From Bacillota bacterium (GTDB taxonomy: Bacteria > Bacillota > Clostridia > Oscillospirales > Oscillospiraceae), in the NCBI GenBank assembly GCA_023459875.1, contig JAEWRY010000016.1, forward strand, positions 1 through 46,032: DNA of 46,032 bases, given 5' to 3'. Positions within the stretch are counted from its first letter, which is position 1. The number at the start of each line of letters is the position of its first letter. A program made the translations under genes and the position numbers. The notes beneath the pieces were generated by a model. That model was not told the origin of the DNA. It was given only the letters and a program-made list of their open reading frames with translations, and did not search any database. This document shows positions 23,082-31,719 of this stretch, piece after piece.

Positions 23082-23618
23082 ATGGCATTTTTGGATAAGT
23101 TCAATGAGTTCGCAAAAAACGTAGGTGACAAGACCACCGAGTTTGCGAAAAATGTTGGTGATAAAACCACAGAATTCGCGAAAACGGTAGGAGAAAAGAC
23201 AAATAACCTGTTGGAAATCAATCGGCTGAATGCTAAAATCACCTCCGAAATGGACAATATCTCCGAGTTTCAGCGGAGAATCGGCGCCATTTACTGGTCT
23301 AAATTCCAGGCCGGAGAAGTACTGGACGCAGAGGTAATGGAACTGTGCGCATCCATTCGCTCCTGCGAAGAGGCAATAGAAGCCGCCCGCGCGGAACTTG
23401 AGGTTAAGGAAGAGGCAGAGTGTCCTATAGATGCCGACGTTATTACGAAAACCGGCACGTTCTGCCCCATCTGCAGCGCCGAAAACCTTCCGGACGCAAA
23501 GTTCTGCAAGGAGTGCGGCAGTAAGTTGGAAGTCGCCAAGAGTCTGACCTGTTCCGTCTGCGGCGCAGCCAACCCTGCGAACTCTAAATTTTGCAGTTCC
23601 TGTGGAGCGCCCTTCTGA
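23082..23618 (+). CDS. Zinc-ribbon protein with 11-residue N-terminal repeats
   Basis: 178 aa from ATG 23082 (AGGA upstream; the ATG at 23073 is an alternative). The N-terminus has three tandem 11-residue units based on EFAKNVGDKTT (residues 9-41), which would form an amphipathic helix. A coiled-coil-like segment follows (NRLNAKITSEMDNISEFQRR; EEAIEAARAELEVKEEAE). The C-terminus carries two zinc ribbons, CPIC/CKEC and CSVC/CSSC, the last ending FCSSCGAPF. The layout suggests membrane-surface or protein scaffolding, but no function is established. Confidence 0.7.
   Translation: MAFLDKFNEFAKNVGDKTTEFAKNVGDKTTEFAKTVGEKTNNLLEINRLNAKITSEMDNISEFQRRIGAIYWSKFQAGEVLDAEVMELCASIRSCEEAIEAARAELEVKEEAECPIDADVITKTGTFCPICSAENLPDAKFCKECGSKLEVAKSLTCSVCGAANPANSKFCSSCGAPF
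23106..23204 (+). repeat. Three 33-bp in-frame repeats
   Basis: Units 23106-23138, 23139-23171 and 23172-23204, each coding an EFAK-VG-KT 11-mer. Third codon positions differ widely between units while the peptide is kept, so the repeat is old and maintained for the protein. Confidence 0.85.
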
Positions 23619-23642
23619 ATTTCCGGCTGAATTCGGTAAATA

Positions 23643-23682
23643 AAGAAATCCTGCGGACCAATGGTCCGCAGGATTTCTTCTG
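23643..23682. terminator. Strong bidirectional terminator
   Basis: A 17-bp perfect stem (arms 23643-23659 and 23663-23679; starts AAGAAATCCTGCGG) with loop AAT. T-rich on both exits. Confidence 0.9.
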
Positions 23683-23863
23683 TATTGACCGCTGAACGAA
23701 ACAAGTACCAGTTGTTTCAAAATTTCCATGCCGTTTTCTTGGATTTACCTCGTGTGTCCGCAAAGCCAAGCGGTATCTGAAGCGGCATAACTGAGTAACT
23801 TTACCACCCGGAAACGATTCCTACCCTTCGGCAGACGCGATTTGAAAATACATTGCAGGCTGC

Positions 23864-24730
23864 TTATTGCAGTACCTCCGCGGGCTCTGCCGGCGCCGTT
23901 TTCCCCTTCCAGACGCACCACACTGTGACCGAAGCCACCACCACAACGCCGCCCAGAAGGGCAAAAAACCCGGGTGCCTCCCCGTCAAAGAGGAACACCC
24001 ATAAGGGGTTTAAAAGCGGCTCCATGGCTCCAAGAAGGGAACAGGCCAGCGGCGGGCAGTGCTTCACCGCCAGCGCAAAGAGAATGTAGGGAAGCCCCAG
24101 CTGCAAAATGCCCAATGTGAGGATGCTGCCAAGCGAAACCGCGTTAAGCGGAGTATCAGTAAAAAACATCACGGGTATTCCAACGAGCGCCGTGAACAGG
24201 TGCCCCAGAAGCATACCGCCCATGCGGATATCGTCGCCGGCGCTGCCCATAGCCAGGTACATCCCCGCCATAAAGACTCCCGCCAGTATGGCGATACAGT
24301 TACCCAGCAGGTAACCGGGGGCCAGCCGATCCAGAAAGAACAGGGATATACCCAGCATGGTCGCCAGGACCGCCAGAAAATCACCCCGGCGGAACCGTTC
24401 CTTGAAAATCATTGCGGAAAAAGCCATGAGGAAGATAGGGGCGGTAAACTGCAGGACAATGGCGTTGGCGGCCGTAGTAAATTTGTTGGCCGTTACGAAC
24501 GCCAGAAAGGTTGCCGCCATCAGAACACCGTTGAGAACCGTCCGTTTTGTAAACCGGACGGGGACCTTGGCTGCCAATAAGTACACGCCCACAGCGGCGG
24601 CTGCGATGAGACTTCTCCATCCGGCGATTACGAACGGATTCCAGGGAATCATTTTGATAAAAATGCCGGCGATACTCCAAAGGGAAGCGCATACCAGCAT
24701 CTGCGCGATGGCTTTGCGTCCGGGGTTCAT
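23864..24730 (-). CDS. EamA/DMT family transporter
   Basis: 288 aa from ATG 24730 (AAGGAG 8 nt upstream). Ten predicted membrane helices in two EamA repeats, starting MLVCASLWSIAGIFIKMIPWNPFVIAGWRSL; the family marker PLLNPLWVFLFDGEAPGFFALLGG occurs in the second repeat. Drug/metabolite superfamily exporters move amino acids, metabolites or drugs; the substrate is not predictable. It follows spoIIR by 65 bp on the same strand. Confidence 0.88.
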   Translation of the reverse strand: MNPGRKAIAQMLVCASLWSIAGIFIKMIPWNPFVIAGWRSLIAAAAVGVYLLAAKVPVRFTKRTVLNGVLMAATFLAFVTANKFTTAANAIVLQFTAPIFLMAFSAMIFKERFRRGDFLAVLATMLGISLFFLDRLAPGYLLGNCIAILAGVFMAGMYLAMGSAGDDIRMGGMLLGHLFTALVGIPVMFFTDTPLNAVSLGSILTLGILQLGLPYILFALAVKHCPPLACSLLGAMEPLLNPLWVFLFDGEAPGFFALLGGVVVVASVTVWCVWKGKTAPAEPAEVLQ

Positions 24731-24795
24731 GATTTCACTCCTTAATGCCCTGAAAACACGCCCCGGCTGTTCCCACACGCCGCCCTTAGCGATTT

Positions 24796-25431
24796 TTACA
24801 AGGCCGCCTTGAGCTCCTCCCAGAGCTCAATGGCTTTAAATTTGATGATATAGCCCTCCGAGTCTCCGGTTATCAGGGAGACGTCGGAAGAATTGAGGCC
24901 TGCGGAGGACGCGGTATCTTCCACCGTTTCAGACACAGCTCCCAGACAGAGGGGCGGGAAAAGCACGCACCACCAGTTTTTTCCCTTGCCTTCGCCGATT
25001 ATAAGACGCAGGGCGGTATAGTTCCCCGCGGGCAGGGAAAAGTCGTCGTAAGACCGGGTCGGGAACCAGACGTTATCCTCCAAGGTAACCGTGACTGGGT
25101 AGGAATATCCCTTTTCGGACACCACCCGGGATGCGGCTTTTGAAATATCATCCAGTCTGCCTTCCAGGGCGGCCCTGGCCGACTGGGCGTCGCCGCAGCC
25201 CACGCACCATCCTTCGCTTTCGCGGATGACTGCATCTCTCACCTGTAGTTTGAGGGCCTGGTCCTGCGCAGAATCGGAATTGGCAATCACGTGCAGCCGA
25301 ATGACTTTCTCGGAAAGAGCGGACTGCTCTCGGTTCAGCCACAGCCCGGCGACGGAAATGAAGGCAAAAACAAGCAGAACAGCCAGTTCCCACCGACGCA
25401 GGGTTTTGTTTAAGTAAAGATCCGTATACAT
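24796..25431 (-). CDS. spoIIR: Stage II sporulation protein R
   Basis: About 211 aa. SpoIIR is made in the forespore, secreted to the intermembrane space and triggers SpoIIGA to cleave pro-sigma-E. One N-terminal membrane helix (WELAVLLVFAFISVAGLW) is followed by the family block KVIRLHVIANSDSAQDQALKLQVRDAV and a C-terminal part with WWCVLFPPLCLG. ATG 25431 is preferred; GTG 25446 lies within an inverted repeat. Sigma-F control is expected. A GTATA at 25487-25491 with a -10-like GTCCACAATT at 25462-25471 (15-bp spacer) is only a weak match. Confidence 0.93.
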   Translation of the reverse strand: MYTDLYLNKTLRRWELAVLLVFAFISVAGLWLNREQSALSEKVIRLHVIANSDSAQDQALKLQVRDAVIRESEGWCVGCGDAQSARAALEGRLDDISKAASRVVSEKGYSYPVTVTLEDNVWFPTRSYDDFSLPAGNYTALRLIIGEGKGKNWWCVLFPPLCLGAVSETVEDTASSAGLNSSDVSLITGDSEGYIIKFKAIELWEELKAAL

Positions 25432-25440
25432 AACAGCACC

Positions 25441-25471
25441 GTCCACAATGTAAGATAACCAAATTGTGGAC
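25441..25471. repeat. Inverted repeat upstream of spoIIR
   Basis: GTCCACAAT (25441-25449) and ATTGTGGAC (25463-25471) are perfect 9-bp arms 13 bp apart, 22 bp centre to centre. It may be an operator for a dimeric regulator or a leader hairpin just ahead of the start. Confidence 0.6.
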
Positions 25472-25676
25472 GGTATTTCGGCTTCTTATACTAGTTCCTT
25501 TTGAACCGGCAGATAAAATCTGCCCATTCATACCGCTGCATTTTTGCCTCGGCAGTCGGCAAGCCGCCGGGAAAAGCCATTCAATACTAATTTGCAAACG
25601 TTCAAACACTTATACAGCTCGCCATCGGCGAGTGATAGAAAGTAGCTTTTGTCTGCTTTCCAAATGATCATTAGTT

Positions 25677-26537
25677 TTATACAGGTCTTGTCAAAAAGAC
25701 ATCCCTATATTGCTCTGATAGGACTCTTTGCGCCTCCAGGGCATTCACCGTACGGTCAAAGATGCCGAAAACGGTGGGACCGGTTCCGCTCATCGTGGCT
25801 CCCAGGGCACCGCATCGAATCAGCAGCCGTTTGATATCGGAAACGGTTTTTCCTTGACTTGGTGAGAGAATGGGCTCGAAAACATTATACATTCTCCGGG
25901 CCACACCCACAAGATCTCCGCTCTCCAGCGATGCCAAGACCCCCTCGGTATCCGGCCGGCACCTTAGCTTCACTCCCTTCAGCTTTCCAAAGAGCTCGGG
26001 CGTGGAGATGGAAAAACGCGGCTTGCAGATTACGATATCACAATCAGGCAGGGGCGGAAGAGCGGTCAGGAGTTCTCCCCGTCCTTCTGCCAGCGCCGTA
26101 CCGCCCAGCACGCAGTACGGTACGTCGGAACCCACCGTTTCGCCGATCCGGGCCAGACTCCCGGGCGGCAACCCCGCCCCGGTCATCTGATTGAGGGCGC
26201 GCAGAACGGCGGCGGCATCGCTGCTCCCGCCCGCCATACCCGCGCAAACAGGGATGTTCTTTTGTATGCTTATGGAAAGACCGTTCCAGTCCCGTCCGGT
26301 GGCCTCGCGAAAGCGTAGCGCCGCCTTGGCGGCTAAATTGCGCTCGTCGTTGGGCAGGAAATTCAGATCGGTACGAATATTGAGACCGCCCTTGGTTCCC
26401 ATTTCCACGGTCAGCTGATCGCCCAGGGTCACCGACTGCATCACCATACGCAGATCGTGGTAACCGTCCGGTCGTTTGCCGATTACGTCCAGTGTTAAAT
26501 TCAGCTTGGCATTCGCCAGAATTTCCATACTGGGCAT
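25677..26537 (-). CDS. ispE: 4-diphosphocytidyl-2-C-methyl-D-erythritol kinase
   Basis: 286 aa from ATG 26537 (AAAGGA upstream). GHMP kinase of the MEP isoprenoid pathway; phosphorylates CDP-ME. N-terminal AKLNLTLDVIGKRPDGYHDL, the glycine-rich ATP loop IPVCAGMAGGSSDAAAVLR and the C-terminal MSGTGPTVFGIF are all present. Starts 49 bp after the DUF1015 gene and appears last in the leftward operon that begins with the Lrp gene. Confidence 0.96.
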   Translation of the reverse strand: MPSMEILANAKLNLTLDVIGKRPDGYHDLRMVMQSVTLGDQLTVEMGTKGGLNIRTDLNFLPNDERNLAAKAALRFREATGRDWNGLSISIQKNIPVCAGMAGGSSDAAAVLRALNQMTGAGLPPGSLARIGETVGSDVPYCVLGGTALAEGRGELLTALPPLPDCDIVICKPRFSISTPELFGKLKGVKLRCRPDTEGVLASLESGDLVGVARRMYNVFEPILSPSQGKTVSDIKRLLIRCGALGATMSGTGPTVFGIFDRTVNALEAQRVLSEQYRDVFLTRPV

Positions 26538-26586
26538 GACAATCCTTTCTTTGAGCCAGGGGCTCAGTCCCCAGAGCTGTAATGGG

Positions 26587-27870
26587 TCAGCGGATCTTCC
26601 GTGCTTCCAGGTAAAACCTCTTGTCGTGGGCTTCCCCCATGGAAAAGGTCTTGCGTGGGAGCACACCGTCGAAAATAACGGTGGGGAAAAGCTGTTCCTT
26701 TCCCATGGGCGGCAGAAGGAAACCGATATTCCCCGGCCTGGCGGCCAGGTCCCGGGTCACGTTTTCTCCGTGGATATAGTCAATGCGCCCTCCGTTTTTC
26801 AGCGTATATTCATCCAAAAACCGCTGGAGGGTTCCCACCGCCAACTGGTCGGCGGGATTGGGTACGGTCACGCAGCCGACGCCGTCCCGATGGATAAATT
26901 GGAACTGGTGGCCTCCGCCCCGGCAGCCGAAAAATGCGCCGGGGTAAGCTGCAATAAGAGCATCCAGCAGCGCTTTCGGCTCAACGCCAAATACCACGCG
27001 GTGGATCGGCTCGAACTCCAGAGAATCGTCGTGGAGGTTTACCAGCTCAACCAAGGCATACCGTGCGGGAAGGAACGGCCATTTCTCCGGCGGCGTCAGC
27101 TTTTTCTGCCGCTCGTAACATTCCTTGGCGGTGGCAAGAGAATGGTTTCCGTCCCCCACTGCAAAGAGAAGCACTGGCTTTCCCGATGCGCTGTACCGGG
27201 CATTGAAGCTCTTGGGGTCGGCAAGCGCCCTCATCGCGTTCGCCACGCGGGAAAGCTGAGCTTCTCCCAGTTTCCGGCCCACAATGTGGCCGCCGCCCTC
27301 CATAAGCTCAAAATCATAGACCGGCTCCATGGATGCCGTCTCTCCGGCCAGCGGCTCAATGACCGTTTTCCGCGGGTCATCGGTCAGCACCATAATATGG
27401 GGCAGCTCGACGGGAGCGTTTTTCCGCACCGCCACCCGCGGCGGGATACGGGACAGAACCGTTCCCTCGGTTGCGCGTATCATGGCGTCGGAACCGGGTT
27501 CATAGTCGTATTGCTCCAAATCAATCTTGCCCACGATCCCGCGGCGCACTTTCCCGGAGGCGAGGGTCCGCTCCACATAAATCATAGCGTCGGGCAGCAG
27601 CCGGAACCGGTCTTCCCGCAGATACCTGGTCATGGTATTGTTGATTTCCATAATGTCGGTCTCGATATTTGGGCCGTCCAGGCAGCTTTCGGGAAGGATC
27701 AGCTTTAGAGAGGACGGGGCTTCCCCCACCGTCTCAGATACCCGCTGCCAGTACTCCGGCTGGGAAGTATACTGATCGCAGGCCACCACGGACCACCGGC
27801 CTAGGTCGCAGTTCTGTGGCACCAAAATATCAGCGGGAGAAAAAGGCAATCCGCCAAACCGATCCGACAT
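26587..27870 (-). CDS. DUF1015 family protein
   Basis: 427 aa from ATG 27870 (AAGGAGG 8 nt upstream). Soluble. Family blocks: FSPADILVPQNCDLGRWSVVACDQYTSQPEYW, VGKIDLEQYDY, LFAVGDGNHSLATAKECYE and GFLLPPMGKEQLF. The catalytic role is unproven. In Clostridia DUF1015 genes often lie next to serine-biosynthesis genes (serA/serC); here the neighbours are an aminotransferase and an apgM-like gene, which is a related but different context. It starts 13 bp after apgM. Confidence 0.88.
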   Translation of the reverse strand: MSDRFGGLPFSPADILVPQNCDLGRWSVVACDQYTSQPEYWQRVSETVGEAPSSLKLILPESCLDGPNIETDIMEINNTMTRYLREDRFRLLPDAMIYVERTLASGKVRRGIVGKIDLEQYDYEPGSDAMIRATEGTVLSRIPPRVAVRKNAPVELPHIMVLTDDPRKTVIEPLAGETASMEPVYDFELMEGGGHIVGRKLGEAQLSRVANAMRALADPKSFNARYSASGKPVLLFAVGDGNHSLATAKECYERQKKLTPPEKWPFLPARYALVELVNLHDDSLEFEPIHRVVFGVEPKALLDALIAAYPGAFFGCRGGGHQFQFIHRDGVGCVTVPNPADQLAVGTLQRFLDEYTLKNGGRIDYIHGENVTRDLAARPGNIGFLLPPMGKEQLFPTVIFDGVLPRKTFSMGEAHDKRFYLEARKIR

Positions 27871-27883
27871 GGTGAAAACCTCC

Positions 27884-29137
27884 TTACATCTGTTCAAACA
27901 AAAGGGGCATCAGTACGGCAGCGCCGTCGTCATAATGAGGGCCCAGAAGACCGCAGGCCTCGTCGTATACGGGGGTTTTCACCCCGGAGGTTCCCGCCAG
28001 GGTTCCCCTGCTGTCATAAAGAAGATAGGGAACCGGGTCTCCGTCATGCCCCCTGGTGGAGGTGAGCGTCTTATGGTCGGAAAGCAAAAGCAGGCGGAAA
28101 TCAAAAGCTTCGCCCTCCAGCGTCTTTATCAGCGGCCCCACCACACGGCTGTCAATCCACTCGATGGCCTGAAGCTTTCCGGCGAGATCGCCGTTATGGG
28201 TACATTCGTCGGGAGCCTCCACATGGATGGCCGCGAAGTCGGCACCCTTCCGGAGCGCCTCTACAGCGGCAGCCGTCTTTCCCTCATAATTGGTATCCAG
28301 CTCGCCGGTGGCGCCTTCGACCAAGGTAACGTCCAGCCCGGAGAGTCTGGCAATCCCATGGCACAGGGGAACGGCGGAGATGACGGTTCCGCGCTTCTGA
28401 AATTTATCGCAGAAAGAGGAGAGCGCCACGCCGGTCCCCTCCGCCCAAAACCACACGCCGTTGGCCGGAAGCTTGCCCGCCGCCCTGCGCGCTTCGTTAA
28501 CGGGGTGCTTATCGAGAACTGTGAGGGCTAAAGCCATGAGATCCCTCAGTACGGCAGCGTTGGGGCATCCGGAGGGAAGCAGCGGCCCGATGACTTCGCC
28601 CAGATGGTCGTGGGGCGGAATCAACTTGATTCCGGTAATGTCCGCGCCCTTCTGGACGGCGATATGGCGAAAGGATGAGGCCGGATAAACGGTCATACCC
28701 GCCACCTGGGCGGCTTTCTTAAAGACCGGATCAGAAAACAAATCGGAAACCAGAGCGATGGAATCCTCTCCGTCGATAGAGCCGCCGGAATGGGAGAGAA
28801 TTTTTTTCTGCTCAAAGGGCATAGGGCCGTCTTCATAGGTTACCATATTGCAGCGGTAGGAGACGTCTCCCGGGGCGAGCTTAATGCCGCTGGCCGCGGC
28901 CTCCAGGGGGGACCTGCCCGTATAGCACACCCGCGGGTCGGCCCCGAAGATGGAGAGGATAGCCGTGTCGCTGCCGGGAGGCAGGCCCTCGGGGCAGTTT
29001 TTCACCGACCCGACCTGGCCCTTTGCGGCCAGGGAGTCTATGTTAGGAATGGCGGCGGCCTGAAGAGGCGTTCTGTTCCCCAGCGAGGCCACGGGATTAT
29101 CCGCCATTCCGTCGCCGATGACGAGTATGTACTTCAC
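27884..29137 (-). CDS. apgM: ApgM-like cofactor-independent phosphoglycerate mutase / proposed homoserine kinase
   Basis: 417 aa from GTG 29137 (AGGAAG upstream; a GTG three codons earlier is too close to the SD). Alkaline-phosphatase superfamily: metal ligands in YILVIGDGMADNP, the nucleophile block PPGSDTAILSIFGADPR, and HVEAPDECTHNGD plus SDHKTLTSTRGHDGDPVPYLL. This archaeal-type group is annotated either as phosphoglycerate mutase or, for a bacterial subgroup near threonine genes, as proposed homoserine kinase. The two cannot be separated by eye. Part of an operon with the aminotransferase and DUF1015 genes. Confidence 0.85.
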   Translation of the reverse strand: MKYILVIGDGMADNPVASLGNRTPLQAAAIPNIDSLAAKGQVGSVKNCPEGLPPGSDTAILSIFGADPRVCYTGRSPLEAAASGIKLAPGDVSYRCNMVTYEDGPMPFEQKKILSHSGGSIDGEDSIALVSDLFSDPVFKKAAQVAGMTVYPASSFRHIAVQKGADITGIKLIPPHDHLGEVIGPLLPSGCPNAAVLRDLMALALTVLDKHPVNEARRAAGKLPANGVWFWAEGTGVALSSFCDKFQKRGTVISAVPLCHGIARLSGLDVTLVEGATGELDTNYEGKTAAAVEALRKGADFAAIHVEAPDECTHNGDLAGKLQAIEWIDSRVVGPLIKTLEGEAFDFRLLLLSDHKTLTSTRGHDGDPVPYLLYDSRGTLAGTSGVKTPVYDEACGLLGPHYDDGAAVLMPLLFEQM

Positions 29138-29172
29138 TATAATCACTTCCTGTATGGCTTACCCTCCGCAGG

Positions 29173-30363
29173 TTAAAGCTCGTTTCTCTCTTTTTTCTTC
29201 TTCAGGTTGGTGAGGAAATTGTCCATGCGGGTCAGCGCTTCGGCGATATCCTTCATGGAGGTGGCATAGCAGCAACGGATAAAGCCCTCTCCGCCGGGGC
29301 CAAAAGCGGCGCCGGAGATAACCGCCACCCGCTCCTCCTTGAGGAAGCGCTCGCAGAAGTCATCCGAGGAGAGTCCGAAGGCGGAGATATTGGGGAAGAG
29401 GTAAAAAGCGCCCTTGGGCTCGAAGCAGGGCAGTCCGATCCGGCGCAGCCCTTCCAGCAGATACCGGCGGCGGCCGTCGTACTCGTCCCTCATCTTTTCG
29501 GAGTCCCCGTCGCCGTTGCGCATAGCCTCAATGGCGGCATACTGGCTCATTGTGGGGGCGGACATGATTCCAAACTGGTGGAGCTTCAGCATCTGGCTGA
29601 TAATCTCCTTAGGCCCGCATACATAGCCCAGACGCCAGCCGGTCATGGCGTGGCTCTTGGAAAATCCGTTGACTACAATGGTCCGCTCATACATACCGGG
29701 AATACTGGCGATGGACACATGCTTCTGCCCGTAAGTAAGCTCGGCGTAGATTTCATCGGAGATCACCATAATGTCGGTGCCACGCAGCACCTCGGCGATC
29801 GCTTCCAGATCCTCTTTGCCCATAATGCCGCCTGTGGGGTTGCAGGGGAAAGGCAGAACCAAAGCTTTCGTTTTGGGAGTAATAACCTTACGGAGCTCTG
29901 CGGGAGTCAGTCTGAAATCATTTTTCTCCTTGAGTTCCAGGTTCACGGGAGTACCGCCCGCCATGAGCGCCAGAGGTCCGTAGCAGACAAAGGAGGGTAC
30001 CGGAATGATAACCTCGTCGCCGGGGTTCACGATGCAGCGCATGGCAAGGTCGATTGCCTCGCTTCCGCCCACGGTGACGATGATCTGATTGGCGAAATCA
30101 TAATGAAGATTAAACCGGCGCGCCAGGTAGGAGGCGATTTCCCGCCGAAGCTCCGCCATACCGGCGTTGGAAGTGTAGCGGGTAAAGCCCTTTTCCAGAG
30201 AATAGATGCCCGCGTCCCTGATATGCCAGGGGGTAACAAAGTCGGGTTCGCCCACGCCCAGGGAGATGGCGTCCTTCATTTCTTCCAGGATATCAAAAAA
30301 CCTGCGGATACCGGAGGGCTGGGTCTGAAGTATCCTCTGGGACAAAATCTGCTCGTAATTCAT
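29173..30363 (-). CDS. PLP-dependent class I/II aminotransferase
   Basis: 396 aa, fold-type I, aspartate/aromatic-type. Seen: ISLGVGEPDFVTPWHI, RYTSNAGMAELRREIA, the PLP-lysine motif NGFSKSHAMTGWRLGYVCG and carboxylate-binding Arg in FIRCCYATS. The start overlaps the Lrp stop by 4 bp (ATGA), so translation is coupled. This Lrp-aminotransferase pair is common in Clostridia; the natural amino acid substrate is unknown. Confidence 0.93.
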   Translation of the reverse strand: MNYEQILSQRILQTQPSGIRRFFDILEEMKDAISLGVGEPDFVTPWHIRDAGIYSLEKGFTRYTSNAGMAELRREIASYLARRFNLHYDFANQIIVTVGGSEAIDLAMRCIVNPGDEVIIPVPSFVCYGPLALMAGGTPVNLELKEKNDFRLTPAELRKVITPKTKALVLPFPCNPTGGIMGKEDLEAIAEVLRGTDIMVISDEIYAELTYGQKHVSIASIPGMYERTIVVNGFSKSHAMTGWRLGYVCGPKEIISQMLKLHQFGIMSAPTMSQYAAIEAMRNGDGDSEKMRDEYDGRRRYLLEGLRRIGLPCFEPKGAFYLFPNISAFGLSSDDFCERFLKEERVAVISGAAFGPGGEGFIRCCYATSMKDIAEALTRMDNFLTNLKKKKERNEL

Positions 30364-30842
30364 GTGAAGATCAGCTCCCTCTCCTGCTTCTCCTGCTTCT
30401 TGAAAATGAGATGCTTTTCTTTATATTTGCGGAGGATGAAATGGGTGGCGGTACCGTTTACACCCTCCAGGGGCGCAAGGCGTTCACCCACGAACTGGGC
30501 AACTTCCTTGAGGGTGCGGCCCGAGATAATCACGGTGAGGTCGAAAGCGCCCGACATAAGGTAGACTGACTCCACCTCGTCGTACTGGTAAATACGCTCG
30601 GCAATGCGGTCAAAGCCTTCGCCCCGCTGAGGTGTGACCTTGACTTCGATGAGCGCCGTGACCGATTCCAGGTTGGTGCGGTCCCAGTCCACGATTGCCT
30701 TATAGCCCAGGATTACTTTTTCATCTTCGTATTTTTTTACGGCGGCTTTCACCTCCTCCTCGGGCAGATCGGCCATGGCGGCCAGTTGTCCGGTGGTAAG
30801 GGTGCAATCCTCTTCCAATAATCTGAGTATTTTGGTGTTCAT
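30360..30842 (-). CDS. Lrp/AsnC family regulator
   Basis: 160 aa. N-terminal helix-turn-helix (about residues 1-45: DCTLTTGQLAAMADLPEEEVKAAVKKYE) and C-terminal RAM ligand-binding domain (TALIEVKVTPQRGEGFDRIAERI, VYLMSGAFDLTVIISG). SD CAGGAGG. Probably senses an amino acid and controls its own operon, since an inverted repeat covers its promoter. Confidence 0.92.
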   Translation of the reverse strand: MNTKILRLLEEDCTLTTGQLAAMADLPEEEVKAAVKKYEDEKVILGYKAIVDWDRTNLESVTALIEVKVTPQRGEGFDRIAERIYQYDEVESVYLMSGAFDLTVIISGRTLKEVAQFVGERLAPLEGVNGTATHFILRKYKEKHLIFKKQEKQERELIFT

Positions 30843-30873
30843 GTTGTTACCTCCTGTCCCTTCATAAATCTGG

Positions 30874-30912
30874 ATATTGTTTAATTATATCTTTGGACAA
30901 TATAAATTGCAA
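30874..30912 (-). promoter_or_regulatory. Lrp operon promoter with overlapping inverted repeat
   Basis: Minus strand TTGCAA (30907-30912), 17 bp, TATAAT (30884-30889). ATATTGT (30874-30880) and ACAATAT (30897-30903) flank the -10 box with centres 23 bp apart, a likely autoregulatory operator. Confidence 0.7.
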
Positions 30913-30926
30913 TGCTGAAAATAGAC

Positions 30927-30966
30927 AAATGAGGGAGCGCCGGCACTGCCGTCTCTCCCTCATTTC
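30927..30966 (-). terminator. Terminator after the YbjQ gene
   Basis: AAATGAGGGAG (30927-30937) pairs with CTCCCTCATTT (30955-30965), with an inner GGCAGTGCC hairpin; on the minus strand it is followed by GTCTATTTT. Confidence 0.8.
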
Positions 30967-30986
30967 AACGTAAATATTAATTCTAA

Positions 30987-31298
30987 TTATTTAAACTTCA
31001 CGGCGGTGCCATAGGCCATTATTTCGGCTGCCCCCTGCATCACGGAGGCGGAGGCGTAGCGGATATTCACAATCGCGTCGGCACCCAGGCCTTCCGCTTC
31101 TTCCGACATCCGTTTGGTGGCAAGGGCGCGCGCGTCGTTCATCATCTCGTTATAGGCCTTCAGCTCGCCGCCTACAAGAGTTTTAAACGCCTGCGTAATA
31201 TCCCTGCCGATGTTCTTCGTCTGGATGGTGCTCCCCTTGACCATGCCCAGCATCTCCAGTTCTTTTCCGGTGATATAATCAGTATTTACCAAGATCAT
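30987..31298 (-). CDS. YbjQ family protein (heavy-metal-binding domain fold)
   Basis: 103 aa from ATG 31298, the usual YbjQ length. Blocks: ILVNTDYITGKELEMLGMVKGSTI, GRDITQAFKTLVGGELKAYNEMMNDAR, AEGLGADAIVNIRYASASVMQGAAEIMAYGTAV. Pentameric beta fold, annotated as heavy-metal-binding but with no proven function. Overlaps the preceding small membrane gene by 20 bp, so the pair is coupled. Confidence 0.92.
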   Translation of the reverse strand: MILVNTDYITGKELEMLGMVKGSTIQTKNIGRDITQAFKTLVGGELKAYNEMMNDARALATKRMSEEAEGLGADAIVNIRYASASVMQGAAEIMAYGTAVKFK

Positions 31299-31503
31299 CT
31301 TCTTCTCCACTCCTTATTTCTTTGATGCGTTCAACCAGAACAAAAATCGTAGTGCCAATGAGCGCCAGCGAAACCATAGTCCCGATCAGCTTGGCTAAGA
31401 ACGGCATCTCCGGGGTAACAATACAAATGGCCAGCCAGGAAAAAAACCACAGGCTGAAAATAACCGCCACCACAATCGGCGCAACCAGTTTTCCCTTTCT
31501 CAT
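31279..31503 (-). CDS. Small membrane protein
   Basis: 74 aa. Two predicted membrane helices (LVAPIVVAVIFSLWFFSWLAICIV and LAKLIGTMVSLALIGTTIFVLVERI), then a short charged tail (KEIRSGEEDDLGKY). ATG 31503 has GAGG 8 nt upstream; ATG 31524 has no SD. Coupled to the YbjQ gene, so it may anchor or partner that pentamer. Not otherwise recognised. Confidence 0.7.
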   Translation of the reverse strand: MRKGKLVAPIVVAVIFSLWFFSWLAICIVTPEMPFLAKLIGTMVSLALIGTTIFVLVERIKEIRSGEEDDLGKY

Positions 31504-31524
31504 TCCATCCGCCTCGCTCGTCAT

Positions 31525-31573
31525 TTAGATAACCATCTAAGTAAATAATATCATTTCCCTTTTCGTACGTCAA
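31525..31573 (-). promoter_or_regulatory. Promoter and small inverted repeat of the membrane protein-YbjQ pair
   Basis: Minus strand TTGACG (31568-31573), 17 bp, TATTAT (31545-31550). TTAGAT-AACC-ATCTAA (31525-31540) sits directly downstream of the -10, where a repressor would block transcription. Confidence 0.65.
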
Positions 31574-31719
31574 TAGTGAAACAGTTTCCAGACCCGTTAT
31601 TTCAGGTCATGCCTCATTACCCCTCCAAAAGCCGGGCAAATGAAAGAAGCAGCCTTGGTTTTTGTTCCGTTTTTTCCCCCCGTTCTTTTCAAATATCTCT
31701 TCGGTTCTTCATTTTCTTG

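Noticed and set aside
23106..23204. Possible CRISPR-like direct repeats
   Set aside because: The 33-bp units are contiguous, in frame and diverged only at synonymous or conservative sites; there are no spacers.
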